From the NCBI RefSeq assembly GCF_033807575.1, contig NC_084730.1, positions 9,903,986 through 9,967,985 on the forward strand: a stretch of 64,000 nt of DNA. Reading direction: 5' to 3'. The position numbers were made by a program, and so were the translations under genes. Shown here piece after piece: positions 1 through 11,179 of the stretch; the stretch's first letter is position 1; every line of letters begins with the position of its first letter. This stretch comes from Cydia pomonella (lineage: Eukaryota; Arthropoda; Insecta; Lepidoptera; Tortricidae). The notes below the pieces were generated by a model. It saw only the letters and a program-made list of their open reading frames with translations. It ran no database searches and had not been told where the DNA came from.

Positions 1-1566
1 TAGTAGTACAAAAAAAACAATATATATACAAATAAACAATACTGGACTGCCTTTTTTAAAACTGAACACAATTTTTCCCAGTTACCCATCTGATGTTAGA
101 TAATGTTTTATCAACTGTAACTGAGCTCTTCAGAAAATAATAAAACATGTTGAAAAACAATCCTTTGAATATTTCACTGCCTTCGCAGAAACCATTTTAG
201 TGATGTACAAAATATTATCATATTAAGTTAATATACAAATCATATTATTACCGAAACATAAAAATATACATAATTTATAAACGCTTTCATTTAAGCTGAT
301 GCAATTATGTGAGTGGGGTTTTTATGTATAATATATGTATTTATTTTCCAAATGAAAAGTTACGGTATGCACCCGAGCTCCGAGGATTTTGAAGTTCTCG
401 GAGATCGGAATATATTGGAATAATTTGTCGCATTAGGCCTCCATCTACGATTTTTAATTTTATTTTTTAAATACATATTTGTATGAATTTACTGCTATTT
501 ACAATTGATGTATTTTATAGATGCCTTCACTTTCTATTTGAAATAACCACTGCCTAAAGACCGTAATTTTTGTATTTTTATAGATATTAATTAGTTAGTT
601 CCTATAATTATCAAAAATCTATATGAATTCTTTATTTATAATATATCATGCGAATTAATATAAATAAAAAATGGACAAAAGTCCCAATACAATTTATGTA
701 AGTATATTTTATTGATTATATTGGATAAATTTACTATAGTATTTAATATTATGTGTAATTTAAGACAAAAGCAGGGTTATAACATTGGAGGCTTGAATCC
801 TTTATAAATCCACGGTACAAAGTTATTTTAATTTAAATATTTTAATTAAAAAGACTTTATATTTTGACGTGGTTACTGTTCTTTCTAATAGAAGAGACTA
901 TTTGTAAGTTTATTTTTATTTTATTCCGTCCATCAAGATTAGGTTATTTTAATATTTACCACAACGCAGGTGCTTAAAGTGTAATCAATAAATGTGCTGA
1001 GTAAATAACAGTAAATTACTAACGTATAGCAGTAAAATTTATTTAAAAATATTTCCGTTACACATAACGCACGGTCAAAGAATGCTGAATGAAATGAACG
1101 GCTTTCTGTGCGTACTTTGACTCTATGCGTGGATTGCCTGTGACAAGGTGCGAATTGGCTCACAAATCATTAGTATATATTTTTTTGCCTGTACCTAGCG
1201 ACAACCTGGATTATACAATTTTCTAGCTAGCTACGCCTTATAATTCTAAGGATTGTTTGAATTACTGTTATACATTAGTTGTTTGCCTATTTTAAACTAT
1301 TTATATCACAATTTTAAATCTTAAACTTAATGCATTTTCTATATTTTATATGTTTTCTACGATATTTACAAGGTGCTTCATGTATTTCAACGCACATACG
1401 TATTTGTAAAAAAAAACAACTGGAGATATAATTTTGAACGGTTTTTTATTTCATTCGTACAAAATTATATTTCTGTGGTTCTGATGAATTTCAAAAGTGG
1501 TAAATTTTAGTTTTACATAATGATTGCATGATGATATTTGCTGCAAATCTGCGTTCTCAGCAGTAG
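1..1566. other. AT-rich intergenic stretch, no gene seen
   Basis: No coding region with plausible splice sites or domain-like composition is visible on either strand. The sequence is AT-rich with short homopolymer runs. The only open frames are short and show no recognisable motif. Confidence 0.6.
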
Positions 1567-1704
1567 ATGCCTTAAGGCGACGTACGCCGTGGCCGATTTG
1601 TGATTCCATATTCTATCCAGGAAACTGATGTAGTCATGTAACCAGTAAATAAAATACCGATAGAAAATACCACAAATCGACCTGTGTATGTCGCCGTAAG
1701 GCAT
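1567..1704. mobile_element. MITE-like inverted repeat
   Basis: The ends form an imperfect terminal inverted repeat: ATGCCTTAAGGCGACGTAC on the left, and GAATGCCTTACGGCGACATA when the right end is read on the other strand. The similarity extends inward through a shared CGATTTGTG block. No transposase is present, so this is a short non-autonomous element. Confidence 0.65.
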
Positions 1705-2564
1705 TCTGTGTCGAAGACGTGATATTGCGAGTAGGCAATATTTTCAATACCGTGAAGCCGCCCAACTTTTGCGATGGATGTTTCCAACTTTCCACTCATC
1801 AAATATCTACGAGTACTATCCGTTCGCTTCGAGTTGGCCGTTACTTCCCAGTCCGCTCTGCTCCACGTTAGGGTGGTCCAAAAAAATAAAATTATGAATA
1901 TTCCTTTGTCACAAGATTCTTTAGTATCCAAAATACGCAAAAAATATGCATACGAAAATAGAGACTAATTAAACATCATTTATAGGTCGCTATAAATGAA
2001 AGAATTCTGCCGTACATATGTATGAAAATAATTTGACCCGTCAATAATTCTTCTTTGGAGATGGTTTAATGACTATTTATACGTTTTGTCTATTGATTAA
2101 AATTATTTAAAAATATGCCGGTCGTAAATGTTACTTTTGGGTTCATTTGTATGAGATTATTGCAAATTGCAAACCACTAAAGCAAATTTGGTATATAGTT
2201 TTCTACTTAATAATGGAATAACGGGAGTTTTGTGGAGATATACATAGTTGGACCACCTATTCTACGTGTACCTGCAACGGTAACCGACGGCCAACTTGAA
2301 GAGAAGGGTAGTAGAAGTATCAAAGCAAAAGGGCTCTGTTTGGTAAGAATATTCCTAATTTTTTTTGTATACCTATCCCAGATACCGCAAAACTAGAGTT
2401 AGATTGCCCCAATTTGTCTGACCGATCTGTAATTTTAGTACAAAATTCATACAAACTGTACAAACTACAAAGCCGGTTGGGTAGTAAATTAAGACGAATC
2501 GAATTGTCATTTTCGGGCCGATACGGTCTTGGACTCGGACCTTCAAGAAAAGAGCGTACTCCCA

Positions 2565-2645
2565 TCTAAATGTTGGCAACGCACTTGCTACCCCTCTAGT
2601 CCATGGGCGACTGCAATTGCTTAAGCACCAATTACATCCACACTT
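2565..2645. repeat. Diverged member of the 'gcaacgcgcatgt' dispersed repeat
   Basis: The blocks GTTGGCAACGCACTTGCTAC and CCATGGGCGACTGCAATTGC resemble the better-preserved copies near 61.2 kb and 62.7 kb (GGCAACGCGCATGT, then GGAGTTGCAGGCG). The match is loose and the boundaries are approximate. Confidence 0.35.
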
Positions 2646-2688
2646 CCCGATATCGGGCACAAAGTCACACCCCATGTCGGGCCTGATA

Positions 2689-2870
2689 ATTGTTTTCCGT
2701 TTCACAATACTTATATAATATCAGCACATCGTTAACAATATTTGAAATATAAAAAATATTTTGTCTCTAATTGCCAAAAATGTTCAATGTTTGATATGTT
2801 TGCATATGAACCATTTTTTAACATTTCAAATAAGTTTAACGACGTGCTGATATTTGGTGAAACGGAATAA
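2689..2870. mobile_element. MITE-like inverted repeat
   Basis: The left end (TTCCGTTTCACAATAC, then ATATCAGCACATCGTTAA and ATATTTGAAAT) is matched in reverse complement by the right end (ATTTCAAATAAGTTTAACG, GTGCTGATATTTGGTGAAAC). The whole 180 bp can fold back on itself. No coding capacity is seen. Confidence 0.6.
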
Positions 2871-3504
2871 TAATCTTGCTCGGGCCCGACGTCGGGCCTG
2901 ATAAAGTGTGTATATCATACAAAGTTGTATCTGGGTTATGTATATTTTTTTCCATTATTTTATAATCATAGGATAAAAAACGGTTTCACGGTACAAAAAC
3001 TAGGTCATGTGAGTAAAATACGAATTTCCACTTTAATAACGAATCAGTTGTGCTTGTATGTGGCTTCGGCTGTCTGTCTGTGTGTCTGTAACTCTAGCAA
3101 GAGGTACTTAAGGCCGCGATATCATTGTAATTGTAATAAATTTGTGTCATTTTTTAAACATTTGTTTTATTTTTAATGACCTTTTATTAAATTAACTTCA
3201 AAAGTTCTAAAAAAAACACGATATTGAATATTAATTAATTTTTATTTACACGCAAATAAATATTAACAAGTTAACAAGAACTTAAACAATTTTAAACAGA
3301 ATATGGTACAAGGTTCTTTGACTACCTATTGACTCGATGGGTGTGAAAGAGATGGCCTGATTAACATATATTTGTCTCTTTTTAACCGACTACGACTAAG
3401 CCTAAAGAAAGGCACCAGTATTAGCAGATTATGTAGCTTCTAACCATTACACACCCATAATCTTACAAACTATGAGATCTCAAGTCTCGACCATTGAGTA
3501 ACTA

Positions 3505-4141
3505 AAGCTGGGTCCACACTCCACCACTTACCACCCACCACCACCGTCCATACTGATAACCGATTGAGCCTTGCTTGTTTCAAGCCCTACGATCGGTGTC
3601 ACGGATGGTCACACTATAGGGAGCGTGCATGAACTTTAGAATGCAGCACAGGAGCCGTCAGATTTTTGGCGCGAGGCGTAAATGTGATGTTTATTGTTCC
3701 GATGTAGCCCACAAGATGGCAGAACCTCCTATGCACAAGAAATCACGTGACGTGTAAATGTACATATTTATGGTTCCGATTCAGGCCACAAGATGGCAGA
3801 CCCTCCAACGCGCACGGTCCGTATTGGCGCCCGAACTGTCAGAGATCGCGCGCCATCACGGCGTCCGAGTGTGATTTACCTAAGCTATGCCTGTTTTCCG
3901 TGTTTTAATGTATTAAATCCTTTATTTAATGATGCATGGTGTTTTCTCCTTTAAAAATACTTACGTATCCGATCGAGAGTGTATCGAAAACCGCGTAGCA
4001 ACATGGATTGCGCGCGATCACATACGGCGTCTTTCTACTATCGGCTATCTTTTTGCGTCCACACTAACAATCATGATACGCGAAAAAGATACGATACGCG
4101 TGATCGTAATCGGCAATATGATACAAGTGTGGACCCAGCTT
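3505..4141. mobile_element. TIR element carrying a nested MITE
   Basis: The element is bounded by a perfect 16-bp inverted repeat: AAGCTGGGTCCACACT at 3505 and AGTGTGGACCCAGCTT ending at 4141. A second TIR element lies inside it at about 3617-3822. No transposase is recognisable, so it is probably a non-autonomous DNA transposon. Confidence 0.6.
3615..3824 (-). mobile_element. MITE, Tc1/mariner-like (copy 1)
   Basis: This ~205-bp element begins TATAGGGAGCGTGCATGAAC and ends GCGCACGGTCCGTA. It is a diverged, oppositely oriented copy of the element at 21462-21672. Both copies contain two 'ACAAGATGGCAGA' or 'TGCCATCTTGT' blocks. The TA-flanked ends starting GGGA suggest TA target duplication, as in Tc1/mariner-derived MITEs. 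Confidence 0.65.
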
Positions 4142-4892
4142 AAGGCTTAATTTGCCATATTTTCCTAAGTCCCGGTGTATTTTTAAAATCACCGATTCGA
4201 ATCGAATTTTGAGCTATAATATGGAATAAACGGTTCCAAATTCAAAACTGCAAACATGACTCTGGGATCTGGGAATTTAAACTATTTTAAACAGCTTAGC
4301 TAAAGCCCCTCTTGCATGTAATTTTGTACACTTTACTCAAAGGAAGAAACAAATTACATTTACATTTAACCTCTAGCGTCCCACCGTCCTAATTTTAGAA
4401 GTAGTAAATTAGTTAGAATAGAATTTTTGTTTTATTTTGTTCGATTAAAAAAAACATTTGACAATTCTATTGTCTAATAGGATTGATTCAAATATAACGG
4501 CCAAATCTGCAGTAAATTTTGAATGATTTGTCGTTAAAGGTTGAAACTTCTTCACATGGGTAGTTTTGACTACCTACTTAGTTGATTAATTCAAGACAAT
4601 TTTGGTTAATCTAACATACACATCGAATATATACACGTTTAAAAGTCGCAAAGGAAATAAATTACAAATGACTTCACTGTCACTCACGGGACAAGTACCA
4701 TACCAAATATAAGAGTAAACTTATCACAGACAAAAACATGAAATATCATATTTAGACTAGTTGCACGAAAATGCAATTGAGAGAAAAATACACAAAAAAA
4801 AAAATTTGTAATAATATGTTCGCAACAATCTCTGCCGACTTTTCGGGAGTGGTTAAAGGAAGTGGTCATAGCTACAAAAGGTGTACTTTTTC

Positions 4893-4898
4893 TTTATT
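4893..4898 (-). terminator. Candidate poly(A) signal of the zinc-finger gene
   Basis: An AATAAA overlaps the second, distal stop codon of the zinc-finger gene. It lies just over 100 nt past the premature TAA. This fits a short 3' UTR but is not proof of use. Confidence 0.4.
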
Positions 4899-5001
4899 CG
4901 ACTTCTTCAATTTTAACCTCATTTTTGGTGATCCCATACTCAACATTGGGATGTTTTCTGTCATAATGCCTAATTACGTTTTGTTTATGCGAGAAATTTC
5001 T
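4894..5001 (-). other. In-frame continuation of the interrupted tenth zinc finger
   Basis: Directly after the TAA at 5004-5002 the same frame continues with RNFSHKQNVIRHYDRKH, which completes a C2H2 finger (CNVC-stop-RNF...H-x4-H). It then runs through an acidic tail (KNEVKIEEVE) to a second TAA at 4896-4894. The stop occupies the place of one finger residue. This is a recent nonsense mutation, a sequencing error or stop-codon readthrough. The tail carries another KIEE-type motif like the N-terminus. Confidence 0.75.
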
Positions 5002-8000
5002 TTAACACACATTACAAGAAAACGGCTTCTCTTTAGTATGCGACCTCATGTGATATTTCAGCCTGCTCTCTCTAGGAAACTTCTTATTACAAATATGACA
5101 AACGAGATTTTTTACTTTGCTATGTCTGACTTCATGTCTGTCCCTATTATGTTTATGCGCAAAAGGTTTTTTACACATTCTGCAGGGATATGGTTTTTCC
5201 CCTGTGTGTATGCGCATATGAGGCTTAATTAAACCGTAAGAGGTAAATCTTTTAAAGCATACTTTGCAAAAATACGGTTTATTACCGTTATGTAACTGTG
5301 TATGCCGAACTAAAGTACTTTTATGCTTAAAATTCATGCAGCATACATCGCACATGAAAGGTTTTTGTTCATTATGCCTTGACATATGGCTATTAAGTAA
5401 AAACTCTTTATCGAAAAATTTATTACAGATAGGGCATTTAAAGATTTCCGTTTTAGCTTTATGCCGTTCTCTATGTTTCAGCATATTGCCTCTTATGCCG
5501 AAAGTTCGCCCGCATATATCGCAGGTGTGAGGTTTTATTTCCAAGTGCGACTTTTTGTGTTGCTCCAAATTTGAGACAGTTTTGAATCTCTTATTACACA
5601 CGTCGCATTTATACTTCTTTTCTATGGTATGTAAGTAGATATGTTTGTCGAAGAATTTCTTATTTGTGTACGTGCGGTTGCAGTAGTCGCAGGTGTATGT
5701 TTCTTTCTCGTGCAGGGCTAGGTGGCGCTGCACGTTGCCTCGATTTGAGAATACTTTGTGACATATAGGGCAAGATGAAGTTCCGTTGACTTTGTCTACT
5801 GATGTTGGATCTGAAAGGAACAAGCAAAACGTATGAAAACCTTCAACAGGATATTTCATAATCAATGATATAGTGGTCAACATTTTATTCGTTGTCTTGT
5901 TTTTTTGTCCCCAGAAAATGTAACGGAGTGGAACTTTTTCTATGAGATGAAATTTAATTCTTAACTTTTCTCATGTAAAACATAATCTACAGCTAGAAAG
6001 ATATGGGATAGTAACTTTTTTATTTATTTAATAGAAAACGGAAATACAAACGTGACAGAGTGGTCAGAAACAAGATACGAGTAAAGAGTGTTTTAATTGC
6101 TTGTTTTTGGATTGTAATAAATATTATAGGACATTATTACTCATCACACATATTAAACGCCTTTACCAGGGTTTAAACCCGGGACCATCGGCTTCATAAG
6201 CAGCGTCACTACCCATTAAGACAGAACTAGGACGTCCACATTCGTTTAGGCAAGTTTAAGCCAATATTTTACGCACCATTGTAGTCGGGGATGTCTGGCA
6301 GAATCAACTTCGGAGACGGCGGGCCTTGACGTTTCTTCTGTTTTCGTACTTTCTCTTCCTACAAAACCAATACTCTTTATTATTCATCAATAAAACAATT
6401 ATTCACCAATAAATAGTTAACCGAGCGTCAGCGAAGGTCTTCATTCCAGCTTGGACTAAAATGCTTTCGTATGTTCGGATATTCTCCTCTACAGGTCGCA
6501 CTTCTTAACCGATTCTCGTGATTTTTTTAGCAGGTTTCAAGAATCAAGATTTTTTTTGTCGAATCAGTATTCGAAAATGTTACAAAATGAATGCCTAATT
6601 TCAGATTGAAGCCAAGGGGTTCACGAAGTCTACAGCTCACAGAGCGACTAGTTAGCAAATTGAACTATTTTTGCTTTTAATGGTGCGATGTTATCGGCAA
6701 ATACATCAGCATCCTGGATCTGTGAAAGAAACTGATTGCTCAGTGTGACGGCTCTGGCAGTAAGTGCATTGCTTGGCGGGTTTTAGTTTTACCGGCTGTA
6801 ATGGCAAAAAGATTTGGCACGCGTCTCCCTTTGCGTCCGCGTTCGTGAAGTTATTCGGGACAAATAACTAAACCTACTCAAATCAAGCTGATTGTCCATC
6901 ATGCAGATATATATAGAAGGTACTAAATAGTACAAATTAGGTACAAAAATATGGAATGCTCTTTGTTGATTTTTATTTAGACACCCGCCATCCTGACTCT
7001 CACTCGCACAGCTGTCATTCGTCTGCAACCCAAGTCTACTCAGGGCCGAAGGACTGTCGTGATGCATTTGTCGAACAACTGAAGTATTTGTTCAATCTGG
7101 CACTAAAAAATATTAGGTACATACCTGTCGTTTTGGTAAATTACAAAAAGTAAACAAATCTGGGTCCAAATATGATATACATAATTACACACTGATTGTA
7201 ATATTATCAATATTTGAGTCCATTATACACTGTGTAACACGAGGCACCCGAAAGATTTTAAGTGATGAAATTTGTAGACTAAAATGTCATATATTTTTTT
7301 CTGGAATTCGCCTAGTTTCATATTAATACCAATTAAAAAAAAATCGTATTGTGACGAATGAATGTGGAGGGAAGTAACGGGAGAGGAAAACCGAGGAAAA
7401 GGTGGATGGATTGTGTGAGAGATGATATGAAACGAACGCGAGTGAATGACGAGATGGCAGCGAGAGAGAGATATGGAGGAAAAGATACTGCGCCGACCCC
7501 AAATGAATGTGATAAGGGCAAGCGAATGATGATTGTTACTTAGTACTAAACGCCTTTTTGATGGCGATGATGCCCTTATGGGGTCTAAATAACCTTATTG
7601 ATAGATCTATCAAAAAGAGACAAGTAACACTTTGCAAAAACTAGGTATTACCAAAAAAAGTGAAAAATTAAGTGGCAGTTTTTTCAATAATATTTACTTT
7701 TTATGTACAAAATTTTTTTTTATGGCGAAATTAATATATTAACTCAAGTAACATTTTTTCCTTCTTTTGTCCTCAGAAAACGGTTATGTATGTATGTATG
7801 TCACTTTATTGCACATAAACAGGTGAAAATAAAACAGACAAAACAAAACAAAAAAAAAGTTATATACAAAGGCGAACGTATCCCTAAAAGGGATCTCTTA
7901 CAGCTAACCTTTGAGAAAATGCCAAACCTACCAGTTTTTGTAGCCGCCGTGCAGGTCAGGATCTCGACGACTCAAATAAAACTTCGATTTATAATGAAGT

Positions 8001-10679
8001 GTTAGGTATAATCTTCCAAAAGGTACTGGTTTACAAGGGTTCTTGCCAAAACGGTTAAATGTAGAAAGTGGGTGTTGATAGTATGGAGGATGATGAAAGA
8101 GTGATTTATATTTGATCAGTACAAAAAGTGGTTTAAATTTAGGTGCTTCTAATTGGCCGCGATACAAAATATGTGTAGCGCTCCTATTGGTGCTTTTGAA
8201 AAGCCTCCGACTACTAGCCGAGCCCGACGGCTGCGTTTAGCTACTGCATTGGGAATATTTTTATATAATAATAAGTTGCATTCGCAACAGTTATCAGTTA
8301 GCGACCAGTTGTAGCCGTTAAGTAAGTACTAATATAATCCCATTTAATGATACATAAACTATTGTAGTAGTTTGTTATTTCATTGTAAGATTCCTGCGCC
8401 CTTGCAAGGTCCATATTGTGTAATATGTTCGCAACAACTATTATATTTTTGATTGTTTTGAATTAGTTCAGAAATCAGAATTCATCGCATTTATTCGTGA
8501 GTTAGTTCGTAAATCATCTGACCGCATTGGGACTGTACGATACCGTACATCTAGATATATGTAGGTAGAGAGAGTAAATGTTTAAGTGGTCAGTTTAATG
8601 GTAACCTTCGCTTTGTTCGTTATTAACCAGATCAGTTGTAAATGGAAATACAGTCTTAATTAAAATGAATGTTGGTGTTTCCCTTATTAAGACCTGTGCC
8701 CAACAGGGACGAAATATGGCACTTTAAATTTATTTATTATTAAAAATCATGCACATGTCTGCTTTGCACAATTGGATGGAATTGGAATCATATGTAAATA
8801 TGTAAACACAAAACATTACTCACAGGTAAGTCCTGATCGGGCTCGATCTTCACCAGGCGTGTGTGTCTGTCTGTGTGTTCTGCTGCTTCATATTTAATGC
8901 AGACCTGAGGCAAGCACATTTGTCCGTCTGTCTGCTCTGCTTCATACTCTATGCCGACGTCCTGAGGCTCAATCTTCACTGTCACTTGACTATCAGGTGT
9001 TGTTGATTCATCGCTGAAAGTACATTTTATGATAACTTTGTATCAAGCCAATTGGCGTTTGCGTCCGACATTTGATCAGACAATTTAATCAGATTGGCAA
9101 AAAGTTGTTTCCATCTGGACTGGTCTTAAGTGTGTGCAGTAGCTGCAGTGTTGCCAGATCAAGAAATCAGCTTCCCACTATTAGTATCTAGGATAAAACA
9201 TGCAAGTGTCGGATATAGGTTCCTGTCAAACACTGGTGCCACATTAAAAATTAAACAATTCTAATCAAAAAATTTAAAAATAATTTTTTTAATTAGAATT
9301 GTTTAATTTTTAATTAATTTTGTCAAAAATAATTATTTTAATCTTCTTTCCATCCTGTTACCCTCTGCTGGGGTGTAGGGCTCGAATCAGTTTCTTCCAC
9401 TGACTCCGGTCCTGGGCAGTTTGGGTAACCTCCTCCCACCCCATCCCCAATACACCCAACTCTTGCTCCATGGAACAGCACCAAGTAAATTCAGGGCAAC
9501 CATGTTTCCGTTTTCCGGGCATCTTCCAGGTCAGGGCCATTTTGGATAGGTGGTGGGTGGGCGGGTGGTGTATGATTTTAATGTTAATTTAAATTGTGTT
9601 GTACTTAAATTATAAGGCTCATACTTGACCTAGCCCTACAATATAGTCAATTATTTTGCATGTTAGGTTTTTATGTAATTGTACATTTTAACATTAATTC
9701 TTATTATGTATGTTATGCTTTTTTTATGGCAGTTACATTACCATTGGAGCGTCATTCATAAGCAGCACCCACCATAAGGTACTTTTACCTGTGGGACGTC
9801 ACATATTAAATGTTTGTGTTCTACTATGTTAACGGCACCAATCATGGAACATTTAAGACAAAATTTGGAAAGTTTTTGATATTTCACCGACACATGTAAA
9901 ACCGCTTTACACTTTAAAATTTGAATGTCCATTCGTCCTTTATGTTTTCTATGTATTCATTGAAAGCTACTGCAATTGTTTTCAATATTATTAACCAAAT
10001 AAAACTGTGCTTTTTTTTGCTCCAGTCATGGAATGTATGGAGCCATTCATTTTCAAAATAACAAATATCAATAAAAAATTAAACTTAGCAGCTCTTTGGC
10101 TCTTGTTTATGGTAAAACATTGCCAGCGATTAAAAACTGATGGTAAATACTTGTTTTACAGGATTTGTTTATACCATTCCATTACTCTGGGCTGGATGGT
10201 CAGATGGAAGCCACTTTCGTAAAAACCTACACCAAATCATGGGATTCGTTGTCAAGCGGACCCCAGGCTCCCATGAGCCGTGGCAAAAAGCTGGGAGAAC
10301 GCGAGGAAGAAGAGAAGAGGTTAATTGAATGTTTGGAAAAGAGTATTTGCATTATCGTTGACAAGGTAAAATAATATTAAAATTAAACTAATAATGAAAT
10401 ATATTAAAACCCTACAATTTTTAAGACATTTTTTTTAATTACCACGATGTCTTAGAGCTAGTCACTAATATATAACTATCATTATCACTTACTGGCCCAA
10501 CGAAGGAGTAGTTTCCGAATTTATTAAATACAAAAACAAAATAATTACCTTTTTTCTTCAATTTCAACTTTTATATTGACGAATTCAGTCTCCATTTGCG
10601 ATCCCGGTTTGTTGCAAGTCTCTTCCAGACTTTCATCCGGATCTAGCGGTTCATTCTTAATAACAACCTCGAATGACAT
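5002..10679 (-). CDS. C2H2 zinc-finger protein, 4 exons
   Basis: This is a probable nuclear DNA-binding regulator. Exons by splice consensus and phase are 10549-10679 (start), 8824-9013, 6277-6358 and 5002-5810, giving 1212 nt and 403 residues. The junctions keep frame (phases 2, 0, 1) with GT-AG borders. Exons 1-2 are acidic and carry repeated SUMO-type sites: IKNEP near residue 7, then TVKIEP, CIKYEA and LVKIEP. Exon 3 is basic (EEKVRKQKKR). Exon 4 encodes nine complete C2H2 fingers from about residue 148, most with C-x2-C-x12-H-x3-H spacing and one with a TGEKPY-type linker. A tenth finger stops after CNVC at a TAA, but its remainder continues in frame downstream. No ZAD domain is visible. 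The DNA target is unknown. Confidence is high for the family and good for the exon model. Confidence 0.85.
6129..6240 (-). mobile_element. tRNA-derived SINE, head fragment
   Basis: Read on the minus strand it contains GACCGTGATCC-like and B-box sequence: the plus strand shows CCAGGGTTTAAACCCGGGAC followed by CATCGGCTTCATAAGCAGCG. The same head occurs at 53403-53512 (minus) and 23363-23440 (plus). It lies in intron 3 of the zinc-finger gene. Confidence 0.6.
6419..6665 (+). repeat. Dispersed repeat, copy 1
   Basis: The order of blocks (GCGAAG..., CTACAGGTCGCA, ttaACCGATTCTCGTG, a GTCGAA block and a TTCACGAAG-like end) recurs at 56255-56425 (CTACAGATCGCATTTTTTTA, CAGATTCTCGTGCAATTTCG). The two copies are quite diverged. 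The repeat type is unknown. Confidence 0.4.
7345..7543 (+). mobile_element. Non-LTR retrotransposon 3' coding fragment
   Basis: The translation contains GRGKPRKRWMDCVRDDMKR, the basic C-terminal tail typical of RTE-like reverse transcriptase ORFs. It also includes a downstream block translating as APTPNECDKGK, which resembles the 'ADPK' end of such ORFs. No reverse transcriptase core remains, so this is a dead 3' fragment. Confidence 0.65.
7795..7905 (-). repeat. LINE/SINE 3'-end repeat (GATCGCTTTTTAGCGAT family)
   Basis: On the plus strand it reads TTTATTGCACA..., then CCTAAAAGGGATCTCTTACAG, a diverged reverse complement of the family at 18476-18610. The orientation is minus. Three other copies lie at 18476, 23690 and 40133. 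Confidence 0.5.
8262..8327 (+). promoter_or_regulatory. Promoter-like TATA + initiator followed by a splice donor
   Basis: TATATAATA at 8262 is followed, 34 bp from its first base, by ATCAGTT (8293-8299), which matches the arthropod initiator TCAGT. A perfect donor GTAAGT follows at 8322. The spacing suits a core promoter with a very short leader exon. No downstream coding exon was identified on the plus strand, and the site lies inside an intron of the minus-strand zinc-finger gene. It may be a chance match or part of an old transposon. Confidence 0.3.
9243..9314. repeat. Perfect 23-bp stem inverted repeat
   Basis: The arm at 9243-9265 is the exact reverse complement of the arm at 9292-9314, separated by a 26-nt A/T spacer. 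It lies in intron 1 of the zinc-finger gene. It is AT-rich but too long to expect by chance, and is likely a remnant of a hairpin MITE. Confidence 0.7.
9349..9545 (-). mobile_element. Non-LTR retrotransposon ORF, extreme C-terminal fragment
   Basis: The minus-strand translation contains WKMPGKRKHGCPEFTW, then QTAQDRSQWKKLIRAL and HPSRG. This matches the layout of the C-terminal tail of RTE-like ORF2 proteins (G-K-R-x-x-G-x-P-x-x-x-W ... AQDR-x-x-W ... L-x-PSRG). Only the end of the ORF is present. Confidence 0.7.
10162..10365 (+). CDS. Candidate single coding exon, unknown protein
   Basis: The exon is flanked by a good acceptor (TTGTTTTACAG) and a donor (AAG followed by GTAAAA). It is 204 nt, exactly 68 codons with no stop in one frame, and reads like protein: EATFVKTYTKSWDSL near the start, then KKLGEREEEEKRLIECLEKS. 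I do not recognise the family. It lies inside intron 1 of the zinc-finger gene on the opposite strand. A possible preceding exon around 10015-10109 would need an intron of only about 52 nt. It could be a nested gene, a decayed transposon ORF or chance. Confidence 0.3.
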
Positions 10680-11179
10680 TATGAATATCTTTAAATACAA
10701 CTAATTGAAACAAACACACGTATTTATAGCTAATTTACATCAAGATCAATGGTTTTTTCTCCTCAATTTTCCTATCGAAATTGGAGTACAATTCTCGTAT
10801 TGACAGGAGTTAAATGAGCGTTCTGAAGCCAGAAAATATCAAGTTTATATTATTCCTAATGTTTCAGTATATTGCATTAAAAATCTTTCATTTAATATTT
10901 TTTGTATTATTTTATTTTATTATGATTAATTTTACTTCTCTTTTAATTGTACACACTGTTGTATAAAAATGGGTACATAAACAAAACGCAAATGTATTCT
11001 AGTATATGAACGTAGCTTAAGAGGATATTCAGAGGGATGTCATTTTCTTGATCGGCGGAAAATCAATCAATCACCCTTTTCTCGCGTACCTATTGTACAT
11101 ACCATACAGTATTTTATTGATTTATGAAACAGTATACTTACCTACCTTACTTATATACATATATTCTCTCTCTTTCCTT

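Noticed and set aside
4771..5530. Plus-strand ORFs of 153 and 88 codons
   Set aside because: They are antisense shadows of the zinc-finger exon, whose regular C2H2 codons leave long open antisense frames.
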